The translations under genes were made by a program, and so were the position numbers. Positions 8,678 through 17,805 of a stretch of DNA of 42,104 nucleotides are shown here, in pieces. The stretch's first letter is position 1; every line of letters begins with the position of its first letter. Under the pieces are notes generated by a model. That model was not told the DNA's origin, made no database searches, and worked only from the letters and a program-made list of their open reading frames with translations. Origin of the DNA: Spirirestis rafaelensis WJT71-NPBG6 (GTDB lineage Bacteria; Cyanobacteriota; Cyanobacteriia; Cyanobacteriales; Nostocaceae); the NCBI GenBank assembly GCA_019359015.1, contig JAHHID010000025.1, forward strand, positions 1-42,104. The letters are read 5' to 3'.

Positions 8678-10834
8678 TCAGCCATCGTTAGACGCATCGA
8701 GATCCATAGAACCGCGACGGCGACGACGACGTTTGTCAACAGGGGCACTGTTAGCTTCAGTTTCATCCACAATCGTGGCAAAACCCGATGGCTGAGTTGA
8801 ATTCTCGGTAAACAATTCCAGTTGTGGTTCAGGTTGTGGTTCTGGTTGTGGTTCTGGTTGTGGTTCTACTTTTGGCTCAACCTTCTTAATTGGAGTTACT
8901 CCACTACTTACTCTTTCCGGAATACTTACTCTTTCAGGAGCAGTTGATTCGGAAATACTTACTCTTTCGGGAGTGCTTACTTCTGAGGTAAATTCAGGCG
9001 GTGTAGCGGGAGTTTGTCCTGGTGGAGTGACGTTAATAATCACAGACTTGGGATTTTTAACTTCCCGATTCAAGCGCACTAAGGGAGAAATTCCCATCAA
9101 AGCGAAAACATCCTGTTCTTCAGATGTCATTTCTACAGAAACAATCTCCGGTGGTTCTACCACTGGTTTGACTGGTTCGCCCTTAGTGATTTTTATCCGC
9201 TCTGTTCTATCAGTCCAAGGAGCTTTGCTAATGCTAGGCGAGGATATTTCTGGAGTTGCTGGTAGTTCGGGTTCGTTATCAATTTCTAAGTCTGGCTCGT
9301 TGACAAAAGACAGCGGATTGGTAATTAGCCGTGGCTCTTCTTTGCCGTTGCCCCCATTTATACTAATCCGACGACGCCTGCGTACACCACCGCCACGCTT
9401 GTTATCCCCTATCTCTTGATAGCTGGGATGATTTAGATTCAGGGGATTCAATTCCGAGTCAGCATCTAATCCTTCGCCAAATGCATCGTAGCTTTCCCGT
9501 CGATCCGTCAAGCTGGTTGCTGGCAAACGCGGTTCTTTATGGGGCAAAGATACAAAACGCTCTGGTAATTCTGCTGGTGTTGGCAACCTGTTTTCAGTTT
9601 CTCCCGGCAGATGTAGTATATGCCCTAAACCACCACAGGTAGGACAAGTTTGACCAAACAATTCGTAGATGTTTTGCCCTTGACGTTTGCGGGTGAGTTC
9701 TACCAAGCCCAGTTCGGTTAGTTGAGCAATCTGGGGACGAGCTTTGTCTGCTTTGAGAGCTTTGTTGAAATGTTCTAGAACCTGCAATTGATCGCGCCGC
9801 GATTCCATATCGATGAAATCGACAACTATCACCCCAGCAACATTTCGCAGACGTAGCTGGCGGGCAATTTCGGTTGCGGCTTCGCAGTTGGTCCACAGAA
9901 CGGTTTCTCTAGCTGTTGCCGATCGCGTAAATGAACCTGAGTTGACATCTATCACTGTTAATGCTTCTGTTGGCTCAATGATGATGTAGCCTCCAGAAGG
10001 TAGGTCAACTCTTGGTTTGAGAGCCTCGCGAATTGCGGCATTTATGCGGAAGTATTCTAATATCCCAGAGCGATCGCGATGATGGTCAATCAACAATCCT
10101 TGTGGTGTCTGCCCACCACTCCAGTTTTGCAAGTACTGCTTCACCCGCTTCAAACCAGTACTCGAATCAACCACAATCCGATTCACATCCGCGCCATACA
10201 TATCTCGCAGCACGCGCTGAATAAAATCATCGTCTCGATTCAGCAGTGCTGGTGCGCGGGTAGATTGAGCTTCTTGTTGGATTGCTTCCCACTGCTTTTG
10301 CAGCACTTCTAAATCTTCGATAATCGCTTCTTCTGGCTTGCCTTCGGCTTCGGTGCGAACTAGCAAACCCATTCCTGCGGGTTTAATTAAAATCGCCAAC
10401 GCCCGCAACCGGTTACGCTCGTTTTCACTCTTAATCCGACGGGATAAATTTACACCTCGCCCATAAGGCATCAGCACTACATAGCGCCCTGGCAAGGTGA
10501 TATTACCTGTGAGCCTCGGTCCTTTGGTACCTGTTGGCTCTTTCATTACTTGCACCAACACTTTTTGCTGTGGTGTCAGTAGTTCTGTAATTGCCGCTGC
10601 GGTACGCTTCAGCTTTAATGGTCCTAAATCAGTTACATGAATAAAGCCGTTGCGCTCTGGATCTCCTATATTGACAAAAGCCGCATCAATCCCAGGTAAG
10701 ACATTTTCTACCACCCCTAAATAAATATCACCTATTTGGTGATGACCGGTGGCGACTACGAGTTCTTGTATTTGATCTTCGGAAAAGACCGCAGCAATCT
10801 GATGCTGTTCCGCGATTATAATTTGTTTTGGCAT
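8678..10834 (-). CDS. rne: Ribonuclease E/G
   Basis: A 718-residue endoribonuclease, the main initiator of mRNA decay. The catalytic half (about 1-410) contains an S1 RNA-binding domain (about 35-115), the magnesium ligands Asp296 in TVIDVNSGSF and Asp339 in VVDFIDM, and the zinc-link CPTCGG at 397-402 that joins dimers. The rest is low-complexity and basic, as usual for the cyanobacterial enzyme, with a PEPQ tandem run around residue 670. Near the end, residues 702-707 are six arginines. In cyanobacterial RNase E a C-terminal arginine-rich nonapeptide recruits polynucleotide phosphorylase, so this is probably that site. Downstream of the radical SAM gene and 15 bases upstream of rnhB. Confidence 0.97.
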   Translation of the reverse strand: MPKQIIIAEQHQIAAVFSEDQIQELVVATGHHQIGDIYLGVVENVLPGIDAAFVNIGDPERNGFIHVTDLGPLKLKRTAAAITELLTPQQKVLVQVMKEPTGTKGPRLTGNITLPGRYVVLMPYGRGVNLSRRIKSENERNRLRALAILIKPAGMGLLVRTEAEGKPEEAIIEDLEVLQKQWEAIQQEAQSTRAPALLNRDDDFIQRVLRDMYGADVNRIVVDSSTGLKRVKQYLQNWSGGQTPQGLLIDHHRDRSGILEYFRINAAIREALKPRVDLPSGGYIIIEPTEALTVIDVNSGSFTRSATARETVLWTNCEAATEIARQLRLRNVAGVIVVDFIDMESRRDQLQVLEHFNKALKADKARPQIAQLTELGLVELTRKRQGQNIYELFGQTCPTCGGLGHILHLPGETENRLPTPAELPERFVSLPHKEPRLPATSLTDRRESYDAFGEGLDADSELNPLNLNHPSYQEIGDNKRGGGVRRRRRISINGGNGKEEPRLITNPLSFVNEPDLEIDNEPELPATPEISSPSISKAPWTDRTERIKITKGEPVKPVVEPPEIVSVEMTSEEQDVFALMGISPLVRLNREVKNPKSVIINVTPPGQTPATPPEFTSEVSTPERVSISESTAPERVSIPERVSSGVTPIKKVEPKVEPQPEPQPEPQPEPQLELFTENSTQPSGFATIVDETEANSAPVDKRRRRRRGSMDLDASNDG

Positions 10835-11334
10835 TCAATTTCCTCGAAAATTGGCAGCACAAATAGTTCTGGAGTCGGGTTATACCTCTTGCCCCTGCCA
10901 GCCCAAAAATGTGTTGCTGATAATATATATTGCGAATCTAGGCTCAAAGTTAAAGAGCGATTGACTAGGGAGTTGCGTTTACACGCTTGATTATTCGAGA
11001 ACGGCAGCATATTGTTGTAAGCAATTAAATCAACCGTCCGTGGTTGATTTTTGATGCATCGCCATTACCAGCTGGGCATAAGGCATTCAGCAATTGTTTG
11101 AAATAGCATACGAGGAATTGCTGACGGAGGCTGTTATTGATTGCTGATTCACAGCGACATAGCTATAAAAGAGTGTGTTCTTTAATCTGCCTCAGCAAGT
11201 CTTGGATAAAATCCTACAAGTTACACTTCTTTTATCTTTGCTTTCGCCCCGGATTATCAGGGTAGTGAACCAGATTGATCAATGCAGCGCCAGAAAATTC
11301 TCTTCATCTAATTCTAACGCAACCTTGCTAAAAA
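10835..11334 (-). promoter_or_regulatory. Long rne leader region
   Basis: This 500-base stretch on the minus strand, between the radical SAM gene stop and the rne start, holds no convincing gene. It contains a perfect 9-bp hairpin at 11027-11050 (AAATCAACC paired with GGTTGATTT). It also has an 8-bp inverted repeat CAGCAATT (11088-11095) with AATTGCTG (11116-11123). rne genes generally have long structured 5' leaders used for autoregulation, so a leader with a promoter in this spacer is likely by inference. Confidence 0.45.
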
Positions 11335-14070
11335 TCAATTACCATGATCTACTGTATCTTGACAACTACTAGCAAGTTGCCCGCACAGCGATTCTAGTCC
11401 CAAAATTAGCCGATTTCGGTGGATGTGCAGTAATTGAAATTCTACACTTGCCACTTGTTCTAGCATAAACAGGATTTGTTCAGGACGCAACAGCGTACCA
11501 TCATTACGACAGCTACCTACATAACGCAGGATACTTATAGACTCTGCTAGTCGCGTTTTAGTTTCTAATAATTCTATCTCGAATAGGCGATCGCGCAGAT
11601 TTATCACATGAGTCTTGCCTGACTTAGTTTTTTGCTCGTACCAAATCTCATCTTTTGTTTTGATTATATCAATCCACTCTTGCCATTTTGTCGATGGCAT
11701 CTCTTCAAATGCAGCCACGGTAATTAAATACTCCGCAGTCTCCAAAAGTTGGGTAGCGGCACTAGCTTTTAAATCTAATTCTTCCACATTATATATGGGT
11801 ATGTCTGTGGGTAAAGCATCAGCTAACTGTTGGCGGAAAGCGTCTGCTTCAACGAATTGATTTAACTCAAAATCGACAATTTCGCCACTGCTGCTAGCTC
11901 CCAACGCCAAGGCATTTGCCAATGAAATGCGCGGCATCGGATGAAAACCACCAGTAAAAGAAATTGGCAATCCCGCACGTCGCAAGGCTCTATCAAACAA
12001 ACGCAGCAAATCCAAGTGACTTACTAAAGCCATATCGCCTTGCTTGCCAAACCAAACACGCAGCCGTTGTGCCTTAGTGGTGTTAGGTACAAACTCGCCA
12101 GCGAATTCTGGAATTTGCGGTGGGGGAATTACAATATTATGTCCGAAATCGGTACCGCAAACGCCACAGTGAGAACAACTATCAAAAGAACAATCAGGGA
12201 CAATTGCAGCATCTAATGCGCGTTGCAAATCTTCCTTCAGCCAGTTTTTATCAATTCCCGTGTCGATGTGGTCCCAAGGCAGGGGGGCGTCGAGGGAGGG
12301 GAGGGGAATAGGGGGGGAATTCAAAGAAGCTTTTGTTTTATCCTCCTTGCCTCCAAGGAGTCCCGTTGTCTCCAAGGAGTCTCCTTGCCCTCTTGTCTCT
12401 ACTCCAAACAAATTCCATTCGCCATTTTCGACTTGGCGGTATTTCCACAACTTACCAGCTTCGCTGATCGCTTGTTCCCAAGCTTGAAAAGCTTGCTCTA
12501 CATTGTCATACCAGGAATCCATTCCTGCACCCAATTCCCAAGCGCGACGGACTACTTTAGATAAAGTGCGATCGCCTCGCCCAACAAAGTCCTCCATTGC
12601 CGAAATTCGCACATCGGTGAAATTCACCTTTACTGCTTTCATCCGGCGAAATTCTTGCCGTAGTAAATTTTGCTTGCGTTTAAATTCAGCGGTAGAAACT
12701 GAATGCCATTGAAACGGCGTATGCGGTTTAGGAGTAAAGTTAGAAATTGTCAAGTTAAAATTTAAAGTTTTTCTTCCTTTTTCCCAACATTCTCGCTTTA
12801 GCCAGCTTACTGTTTCCGCTATGCCTAAAACATCGGCATCGGTTTCACCCGGTAAGCCAATCATAAAGTATAACTTGATTTTATTCCAACCTTGCTCACT
12901 CGCTGTTTTCACACCGCGCAACAGTTCTTCGTTAGTCAAACCTTTATTTACAATGTCGCGCATTCGCTGGGTTCCCGCTTCTGGGGCGAAGGTTAGACCA
13001 CCTTGGCGCGTACCCCCTAGGATGTTGGCGATATTTTCATCAAATCTATCTACCCGTTGGCTTGGTAGAGTCAAAGAAATATTCTCATTTTTTAAGCGAT
13101 TTTTGATTTCCATCCCTACTGCTGGCAGGGACAAATAATCTGAACAACTCAAGGATAAAAGAGAAAACTCATTATAACCAGTTTCCCGCATTCCTTTGGT
13201 TATTGCTTCTACCACATGCGCTGGTTCTACATCCCGCGCTGGTCGGGTGAGCATTCCTGGTTGACAAAAACGACAACCGCGAGTACAACCGCGCCTAATT
13301 TCAATTGTCAGGCGATCATGTACCGTTTCCATATAAGGAACCAGCCCGGTAGAATATGCGGGTATGGGAGTCGCCACCCGTCGCAAAATTCGTTTTGGCA
13401 CATCTGGGCGCAGAGGATGAACTGAGCCATCTTCTGCCATGTCGTAAAATTGGGGAACATATACGCCTGGTATCTGCGCCAAATCAAGCAACAACTCTTC
13501 TTGGCTTAAGCCAGATGCTTTACCTTCTGACAACACCAAGTTAATTTCTGGTAGTAGTTCCTCGCCATCGCCCAAGGCAATAAAATCGAGGAAGTCGGCG
13601 TAAGGTTCAGGATTTGATGTTGCGGTTTGTCCTCCAGCAAAAATTAAAGGATAATTTCCCTTTAATCTTTCTTGCCAAGTAAGGGGAATCCCAGCCAAAT
13701 CCAACATTTCTAGGATATTGGTTGCGCCTAGTTCATAACTGAGGCTAAAACCTAAAATGTCGAATTCAGTTAGCGATCGCTTTGACTCTACTGCAAACAG
13801 CGGTGTATGCGTTGCCCGTAGTTTTGCTCCCAGATCTGGTGCTGGTAGGTAAGCGCGATCGCATAACGAGCGCGGCTGGGCATTCAAAATGTTATAGAGG
13901 ATGATGTGCCCTAAGTTGGATGCACCGACTTCATATACTTCTGGATAAGTTAATACCCAACGTATTGTCGCCGTATCCCAAGGCTTATGTACTGCACCCA
14001 GTTCGTTACCCAGATAACGAGCTGGCTTTAAAATATCCGATGTAATTAATTTTTCAACTGGAACAGCCAC
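11335..14070 (-). CDS. Radical SAM protein fused to DUF2344
   Basis: A 911-residue fusion. Residues about 40-245 resemble a B12-binding-like N-terminal domain. A radical SAM domain follows with the iron-sulfur motif GCTRGCRFCQPG (Cys262, Cys266, Cys269). A C-terminal DUF2344 domain (from about 665) begins LRVWFGKQGDMALVSHLDLLR. This is the TIGR03960 plus TIGR03936 pair, which in many bacteria are separate genes next to rne or rng; the exact reaction is not known. Between them (about residues 556-593) is a Pro/Ser/Lys-rich linker whose DNA looks like spacer repeat. The start MAVPVEKLITSDILKPARYL is the family's usual start. It is upstream of rne on the same strand. Confidence 0.92.
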   Translation of the reverse strand: MAVPVEKLITSDILKPARYLGNELGAVHKPWDTATIRWVLTYPEVYEVGASNLGHIILYNILNAQPRSLCDRAYLPAPDLGAKLRATHTPLFAVESKRSLTEFDILGFSLSYELGATNILEMLDLAGIPLTWQERLKGNYPLIFAGGQTATSNPEPYADFLDFIALGDGEELLPEINLVLSEGKASGLSQEELLLDLAQIPGVYVPQFYDMAEDGSVHPLRPDVPKRILRRVATPIPAYSTGLVPYMETVHDRLTIEIRRGCTRGCRFCQPGMLTRPARDVEPAHVVEAITKGMRETGYNEFSLLSLSCSDYLSLPAVGMEIKNRLKNENISLTLPSQRVDRFDENIANILGGTRQGGLTFAPEAGTQRMRDIVNKGLTNEELLRGVKTASEQGWNKIKLYFMIGLPGETDADVLGIAETVSWLKRECWEKGRKTLNFNLTISNFTPKPHTPFQWHSVSTAEFKRKQNLLRQEFRRMKAVKVNFTDVRISAMEDFVGRGDRTLSKVVRRAWELGAGMDSWYDNVEQAFQAWEQAISEAGKLWKYRQVENGEWNLFGVETRGQGDSLETTGLLGGKEDKTKASLNSPPIPLPSLDAPLPWDHIDTGIDKNWLKEDLQRALDAAIVPDCSFDSCSHCGVCGTDFGHNIVIPPPQIPEFAGEFVPNTTKAQRLRVWFGKQGDMALVSHLDLLRLFDRALRRAGLPISFTGGFHPMPRISLANALALGASSSGEIVDFELNQFVEADAFRQQLADALPTDIPIYNVEELDLKASAATQLLETAEYLITVAAFEEMPSTKWQEWIDIIKTKDEIWYEQKTKSGKTHVINLRDRLFEIELLETKTRLAESISILRYVGSCRNDGTLLRPEQILFMLEQVASVEFQLLHIHRNRLILGLESLCGQLASSCQDTVDHGN
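12285..12410. repeat. Spacer-like repeat inside a reading frame
   Basis: Within the radical SAM/DUF2344 gene, this stretch is built of short G-rich runs (GGGAGGGGAGGGGAATAGG) and repeated CTCCAAGGAGTC and CTCCTTGCC units, the composition of intergenic filler. It keeps the frame open and encodes the low-complexity interdomain linker. It is probably a repeat that expanded or inserted in frame. Confidence 0.55.
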
Positions 14071-14253
14071 TGTGCTATCTTCTAGCTACTTAAATTCTTA
14101 TACTCTCACCTCCAACCTTAGCATTGATTAGGTTTCTCAACATCGCTTATTTGAAATTAAAACTCTTTTACATCAATGGATAGATGTGGAATAGCATTTT
14201 TTCCCGCATATGTTGTCTAACCTCAGCTTCCGCATTACCCCCTTCAAATTAAG

Positions 14254-14583
14254 TCAGACTGCGGGCAGTTCAACTGTGCCTTCAATTATTTCAAAAACTT
14301 CATCAAGTTGGGTTAATTCAAATATAATTTTTATCGCTGGTGAAACAGTGCAAAGGCTAAACCGCCGTCCTAAACCTTGAGCCAGCTTCAGCGCCGAAAC
14401 TAAAGCCATCAAACCAGCGCTGTCTAAAGATTCCACTGCTGCCAAATCTACAACCAACATAGAAATATCATTTTGTGTCAAGGCTGCTGTCAAGTCTCGC
14501 TCAAATTCTAAGGCGTTTGCTGCATTTAAACAGTTTTGTGGACGAATAACAGCAATTTTTGGAGATTCAAGTACGGCTTGCAT
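14254..14583 (-). CDS. STAS-domain anti-sigma factor antagonist
   Basis: A 109-residue single STAS domain of the SpoIIAA/RsbV type. The motif VDLAAVESLDSAGLMALVSAL contains the usual phospho-acceptor serine (Ser55 in DSAG). By family knowledge such proteins take part in partner-switching with a serine kinase/anti-sigma factor and a PP2C phosphatase; no such partner is seen nearby, so the partners must be elsewhere. The start is supported by AGGATC 8 bases before the ATG on the minus strand. The gene is alone on its strand between the radical SAM gene and a long spacer. Confidence 0.9.
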   Translation of the reverse strand: MQAVLESPKIAVIRPQNCLNAANALEFERDLTAALTQNDISMLVVDLAAVESLDSAGLMALVSALKLAQGLGRRFSLCTVSPAIKIIFELTQLDEVFEIIEGTVELPAV

Positions 14584-15040
14584 TTTTAGATCCTATTAAA
14601 ATTATTCAACTGTAAAGATAGATGTATTTGACCATAAACTCTTTTCTCTCGCATCGACCATTCGTATTACGTCTCTTTGCTGAATCTTTATTACCAGAGC
14701 TTATATGTTTAAAGATTGTCAAAACTATATAAAAAACAGTATTTAAATATACAAAATTTTTACCCTACTTAAAAAACAATCAACATAGACAGCCCTAGGG
14801 TAGATGATTCATCTGTCGTTATCTGGATAGACCCTTGTCAACCAATGAGTCAAGCTGATTGAATCTTTGCTTCAATTATCTCTGTATATCTCTTTTTATG
14901 TTCGCAGATGCTGACTCAACGGCAAACCATGTACCCGACATTGTTGTGATTTAGATCACAGCTAGATGATGAACTAGATCACTTTTTATACCAGACAAGA
15001 CCTTGGATAATTGGTAATAATTACAATTGGTTTATTGTAT
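14584..15040. other. Divergent spacer, STAS gene / small ORF
   Basis: A 457-base AT-rich spacer between divergent genes. The right part holds a perfect CRP-type site at 14945-14960 (listed separately). The rest shows only a CCCTAGGG palindrome around 14793. No additional gene is supported. Confidence 0.4.
14945..14960. promoter_or_regulatory. CRP-type binding site
   Basis: TGTGATTTAGATCACA fits the CRP/SyCRP1 consensus TGTGA-N6-TCACA without mismatch. Its centre is 88 bases upstream of the ATG of the small ORF at 15041. A weaker TGA-N7-ATCAC-like half site follows at about 14970-14982. Position and fit suggest cAMP control of the small ORF, less likely of the divergent STAS gene about 370 bases away. 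Confidence 0.55.
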
Positions 15041-15241
15041 ATGAAAACTCAGTACGCTATTCGTAAGTTAGTAGAAAGAGCGCTTTTTATCAAAAAATTA
15101 ACTCCAGAAATTGAAAATGAAATTAACTTAGAATTAACTCAAACGGGTTATATTTCTGATGTTGATTATGAAGCTTTAGAACTATTAATGGCAGAGATGG
15201 ATGCAGGTAGAATTAAATTGGTTCCTAGCCTTGGACTGTAG
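15041..15241 (+). CDS. Small hypothetical protein
   Basis: Encodes 66 residues starting MKTQYAIRKLVERALFIKKL. I do not recognise a named domain. It is a soluble, mostly helical, Glu/Leu-rich protein with no signal peptide or membrane segment; the pattern LTPEIENEINLELTQTGYIS followed by DVDYEALELLMAEMDAGRIK recalls small conserved cyanobacterial proteins of unknown function. I chose the ATG at 15041, not an upstream in-frame start at 15011, because the upstream ten residues look like spacer. A perfect CRP-type site lies 88 bases upstream, suggesting regulated expression. Confidence 0.65.
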   Translation: MKTQYAIRKLVERALFIKKLTPEIENEINLELTQTGYISDVDYEALELLMAEMDAGRIKLVPSLGL

Positions 15242-15548
15242 TTTTGATTGTTCTGTTTAAATAATTTTTGAATACATTACGTTAATTTGCATTTTTTAGC
15301 GAAACTATCAATTTTGTTTTGTGCATAGATAACACAAATTTGTAGTAAAGGCAGTGCAGGAATAGTGGCAATACCACTGCTGGGATTTTTCTACTAAGTT
15401 AACCTTTGGTTTCTTGGCATAATTTAAGCTGTGAAAAGACCGCTTCCAGATTTTCACTTCTTTCAGTAGTTAATTGCCATGCATGCAGAATATCATTAAC
15501 GCAGATGCGTTACAAACGCGGAAAATTATACAACGTTAAAAAAACTAT
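15242..15548. other. Convergent spacer
   Basis: This 307-base spacer lies between convergent genes. It holds a short hairpin AGTGG-CAATA-CCACT at 15364-15378, followed by a run of five T at 15386-15390. That could be a weak terminator for the small ORF. Nothing else was recognised. Confidence 0.35.
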
Positions 15549-15908
15549 CTAATCTTTATTTTCTGTTTTTTGTTTCTGCGCTTGCCAAATTTGCTGCAAA
15601 AATTGATTGAGTTGCTGTTTAGCGTCTGAATCAGGTTCGTGTTTTGGTTCTTTGGCGAAAATCTGACTCAACAGCGTAATTACTTCTGTGTCTAAAGCGG
15701 GTCGAAATAAGTTTATCGACCAAAGCAGGTCAGAAGCATCTCGAAGGTCAGTTATTACCGGCGGTTCTTCGATGAAAGCAACTAACAGCAAAGGACGCAC
15801 CCAGCACAACTTGCGGGAAACTACGACTTGAATCACTTCTGCATACAGGCGTTTTGTGTCATGCTCTAAAGACACAATTTGTCCCGATTGAAATTGGTTA
15901 ATGTTCAT
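15549..15908 (-). CDS. Conserved hypothetical protein
   Basis: Encodes 119 residues, start MNINQFQSGQIVSLEHDTKR. I recognise no named domain. The N-terminal half is strand-rich (SGQIVSLEHDTKRLYAEVIQ, then VVVSRKLCWVRPLLL), reminiscent of a small beta-barrel, and the C-terminal part is a charged Gln/Lys-rich helix. It has no signal peptide and no clear membrane segment. It is divergent from clpS, from which it is separated by 265 bases of AT-rich spacer with a HIP1 octamer. The gene is probably real because the frame has normal cyanobacterial coding character. Confidence 0.7.
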   Translation of the reverse strand: MNINQFQSGQIVSLEHDTKRLYAEVIQVVVSRKLCWVRPLLLVAFIEEPPVITDLRDASDLLWSINLFRPALDTEVITLLSQIFAKEPKHEPDSDAKQQLNQFLQQIWQAQKQKTENKD

Positions 15909-16173
15909 AATTACGTTACAAGGGTAGCGGCAACGATTGTATTGCTGCTTTCTTCATTTTAAGAGCGTGAAAGTATGGTATCCTAGGAAGATGCTGCAAG
16001 AATAGTGAGTTATCACGCTTGGTAAAAATGGGATGCAATTATCAGACCTAAGCAGCAAAAGTTTTTCATGACCATTTATTTGTGGTTGTATAAGATAGAA
16101 TAGGCAAATAACTGTTAAGCGATCGCGCTTACAGAGACTTTGTTGTAGATAAACCAGAAAAGAGCAAAGAGCC

Positions 16174-16455
16174 GTGTCAGTCGAAACCATTGAGAAGCGT
16201 TCAACAACCCGTAAGCTAGCGCCTCAGTATCGCGTTTTGCTCCATAACGATGACTTCAACCCGATGGAGCATGTGGTGCAGGTGCTAATAACCACAGTGC
16301 CAAACCTTACCCAGCCCCAGGCTGTTAGTATCATGATGGAAGCTCATACAAATGGGCTAGCTTTAGTTATTACTTGTGCTCAGGAACACGCTGAGTTCTA
16401 TTGCGAAACCTTGAAAAATCACGGTTTGACCAGCACAATTGAACCTGACGAATAA
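16174..16455 (+). CDS. clpS: ATP-dependent Clp protease adaptor ClpS
   Basis: A 93-residue adaptor that delivers N-degron substrates to the Clp protease. The core motif YRVLLHNDDFNPMEHVVQVL at residues about 19-38 contains the substrate-contacting NDD and the following helix; the C-terminal half has EAHTNGLALVITCAQEHAEF, as in the family. The start is GTG at 16174; the N-terminus MSVETIEKRSTTRKLAPQYR then resembles other cyanobacterial ClpS. Cyanobacteria usually carry two ClpS paralogues; I cannot say which this is. Its stop is 21 bases before the CPBP protease gene, so the two probably form an operon. Confidence 0.93.
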   Translation: MSVETIEKRSTTRKLAPQYRVLLHNDDFNPMEHVVQVLITTVPNLTQPQAVSIMMEAHTNGLALVITCAQEHAEFYCETLKNHGLTSTIEPDE

Positions 16456-16476
16456 CAATCAACAGGCAAAAGGTTT

Positions 16477-17313
16477 TTGAAAGTTAATTTTCTTCGTGTG
16501 TCTCAATACCCTGCCCCTGTTCGGCTGGGTATATTTATTTTGGCATTGTTGTTGCTGTGGTTGCCTTTAGCTGCGCCGATTCGCTTGTTAATCCGCGATG
16601 ACAATTTGGTAACTATTTTGACAATGCCATTGCTGTATGTAGAGTTTATCTTGCTGCTGCGGGTATGGGGTAAAAAAGTTTACAACCAGCCCCAGATACT
16701 GAGGCATTATGGTTTAGAAAGAACGCCGCAAAATGCAATCGATTTGGTGCGTGGCTTGGCGATTGGGCTAATTAATATTTTGATTTTATTTGCGGTAGAA
16801 GGATTGCTGGGTTGGGTAGTGTGGCAAAAACCCAGTATTATTTTAGTGAAAATTATTTTAGAGGGGTTGATTGTTGCCTTGGCTTATGGATTTGCCGAGG
16901 AATTACTATTTCGGGGATGGCTGTTTGATGAGTTGCAACGCGATTACAATCCTCGTGTGGTAGTTTGGGCAACTGCGCTTATTTTTGCTGTCAGCCACTT
17001 TATTAAACCACTGCCAGAAATTATTCAGACATCGCCACAATTTTTTGGCTTATTACTGCTGGCGTTATTTTTGGTGTGGGCAAAACGCTGGCGTAGAGGG
17101 CGTTTGGGCTTATCGATAGGACTTCACGCTGGTTTACTTTGGGGTTATTACATTATTAATGTTGGGCAATTAACTAAATATTCTGGTGCGGTTCCGGATT
17201 GGGTTACTGGTGTGAACCGAAATCCCTTAGCTGGGTTGATGGGGTTGCTGTTGTTGAGTGCGTTGGCTTTGTGGATGGGGAGGAAATCGAGAGCGATCGC
17301 TCTCATAAGATAA
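16477..17313 (+). CDS. CPBP family intramembrane protease
   Basis: A 278-residue integral membrane protein of the CPBP (CAAX protease and bacteriocin-processing) family. The glutamate motif EELLFRGWLFDEL (Glu141, Glu142, Arg146) and the histidine motif FAVSHF (His174), followed by GLHAGLLWG, are the family's active-site signatures. Several hydrophobic helices are visible, starting at IFILALLLLWLPLAAPIRLL. I chose the TTG start at 16477 because it gives MKVNFLRVSQYPAPVRLG, the family's usual cyanobacterial start, and AGGCAAAAGG precedes it; GTG at 16498 is the alternative. Just downstream of clpS. The substrate is unknown. Confidence 0.88.
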   Translation: MKVNFLRVSQYPAPVRLGIFILALLLLWLPLAAPIRLLIRDDNLVTILTMPLLYVEFILLLRVWGKKVYNQPQILRHYGLERTPQNAIDLVRGLAIGLINILILFAVEGLLGWVVWQKPSIILVKIILEGLIVALAYGFAEELLFRGWLFDELQRDYNPRVVVWATALIFAVSHFIKPLPEIIQTSPQFFGLLLLALFLVWAKRWRRGRLGLSIGLHAGLLWGYYIINVGQLTKYSGAVPDWVTGVNRNPLAGLMGLLLLSALALWMGRKSRAIALIR

Positions 17314-17805
17314 TAAACACAGCACTAGCACATTATTTTATTCGTAGTCAGCGCAAAGAACGCTTATATTTTAGGCACTAAACTGCTTACTACAAGCCGA
17401 AATTTACATTTTATCTGTGACACGCAGCTTTAGTCCTGACAGCTACAAATTTACATGTTCTTCTCTACCCAAAGACAGATTATGATTTACATTAAATTTT
17501 ACCTGTAGCAAAAGCCTTTCAACAAACAGCCAGGATGCCTACCACAAAGGCTTTTTACCACTTTGAATCTTGACTGAATCCTTATGCTACTTGCATAGCA
17601 ACTTACTACCTTTAGCATAGCTAAAACAAAGATATTGGATATAATGCAAACTTTCAATTCCTCCGAGGGCAAGAGGCGTTAAATTCGGGAATGGGCAACA
17701 ATGGCATTGTAGAAGTTAAGTAAGCGCTGCAAATCAAGATAAAGTTTTAAGATTTGTGCCGAACACTTATTAAATAGCTTCTAAAAATTTGGGAGGGAAT
17801 TAACT
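17314..17805. other. Spacer before the pentapeptide gene
   Basis: A 492-base spacer with no gene. It holds a copy of the dispersed element containing CACTAAA-CTGCTTACTACA near 17375, the terminator at 17511, and an upstream region for the pentapeptide gene with GGGAGGG at 17791-17797 as ribosome-binding site. No clear promoter hexamers were found. Confidence 0.4.
17511..17556 (+). terminator. Probable terminator after the CPBP gene
   Basis: Nine-bp arms AAAGCCTTT (17511-17519) and AAAGGCTTT (17546-17554), followed by TT, enclose a 26-base loop. The T-run after the stem is short and the loop long, so efficiency is uncertain. Confidence 0.55.

Noticed and set aside
9594-9896. Open frame inside rne on the same strand in another phase
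   Set aside because: Shadow of the conserved RNase E frame, which carries all catalytic motifs.
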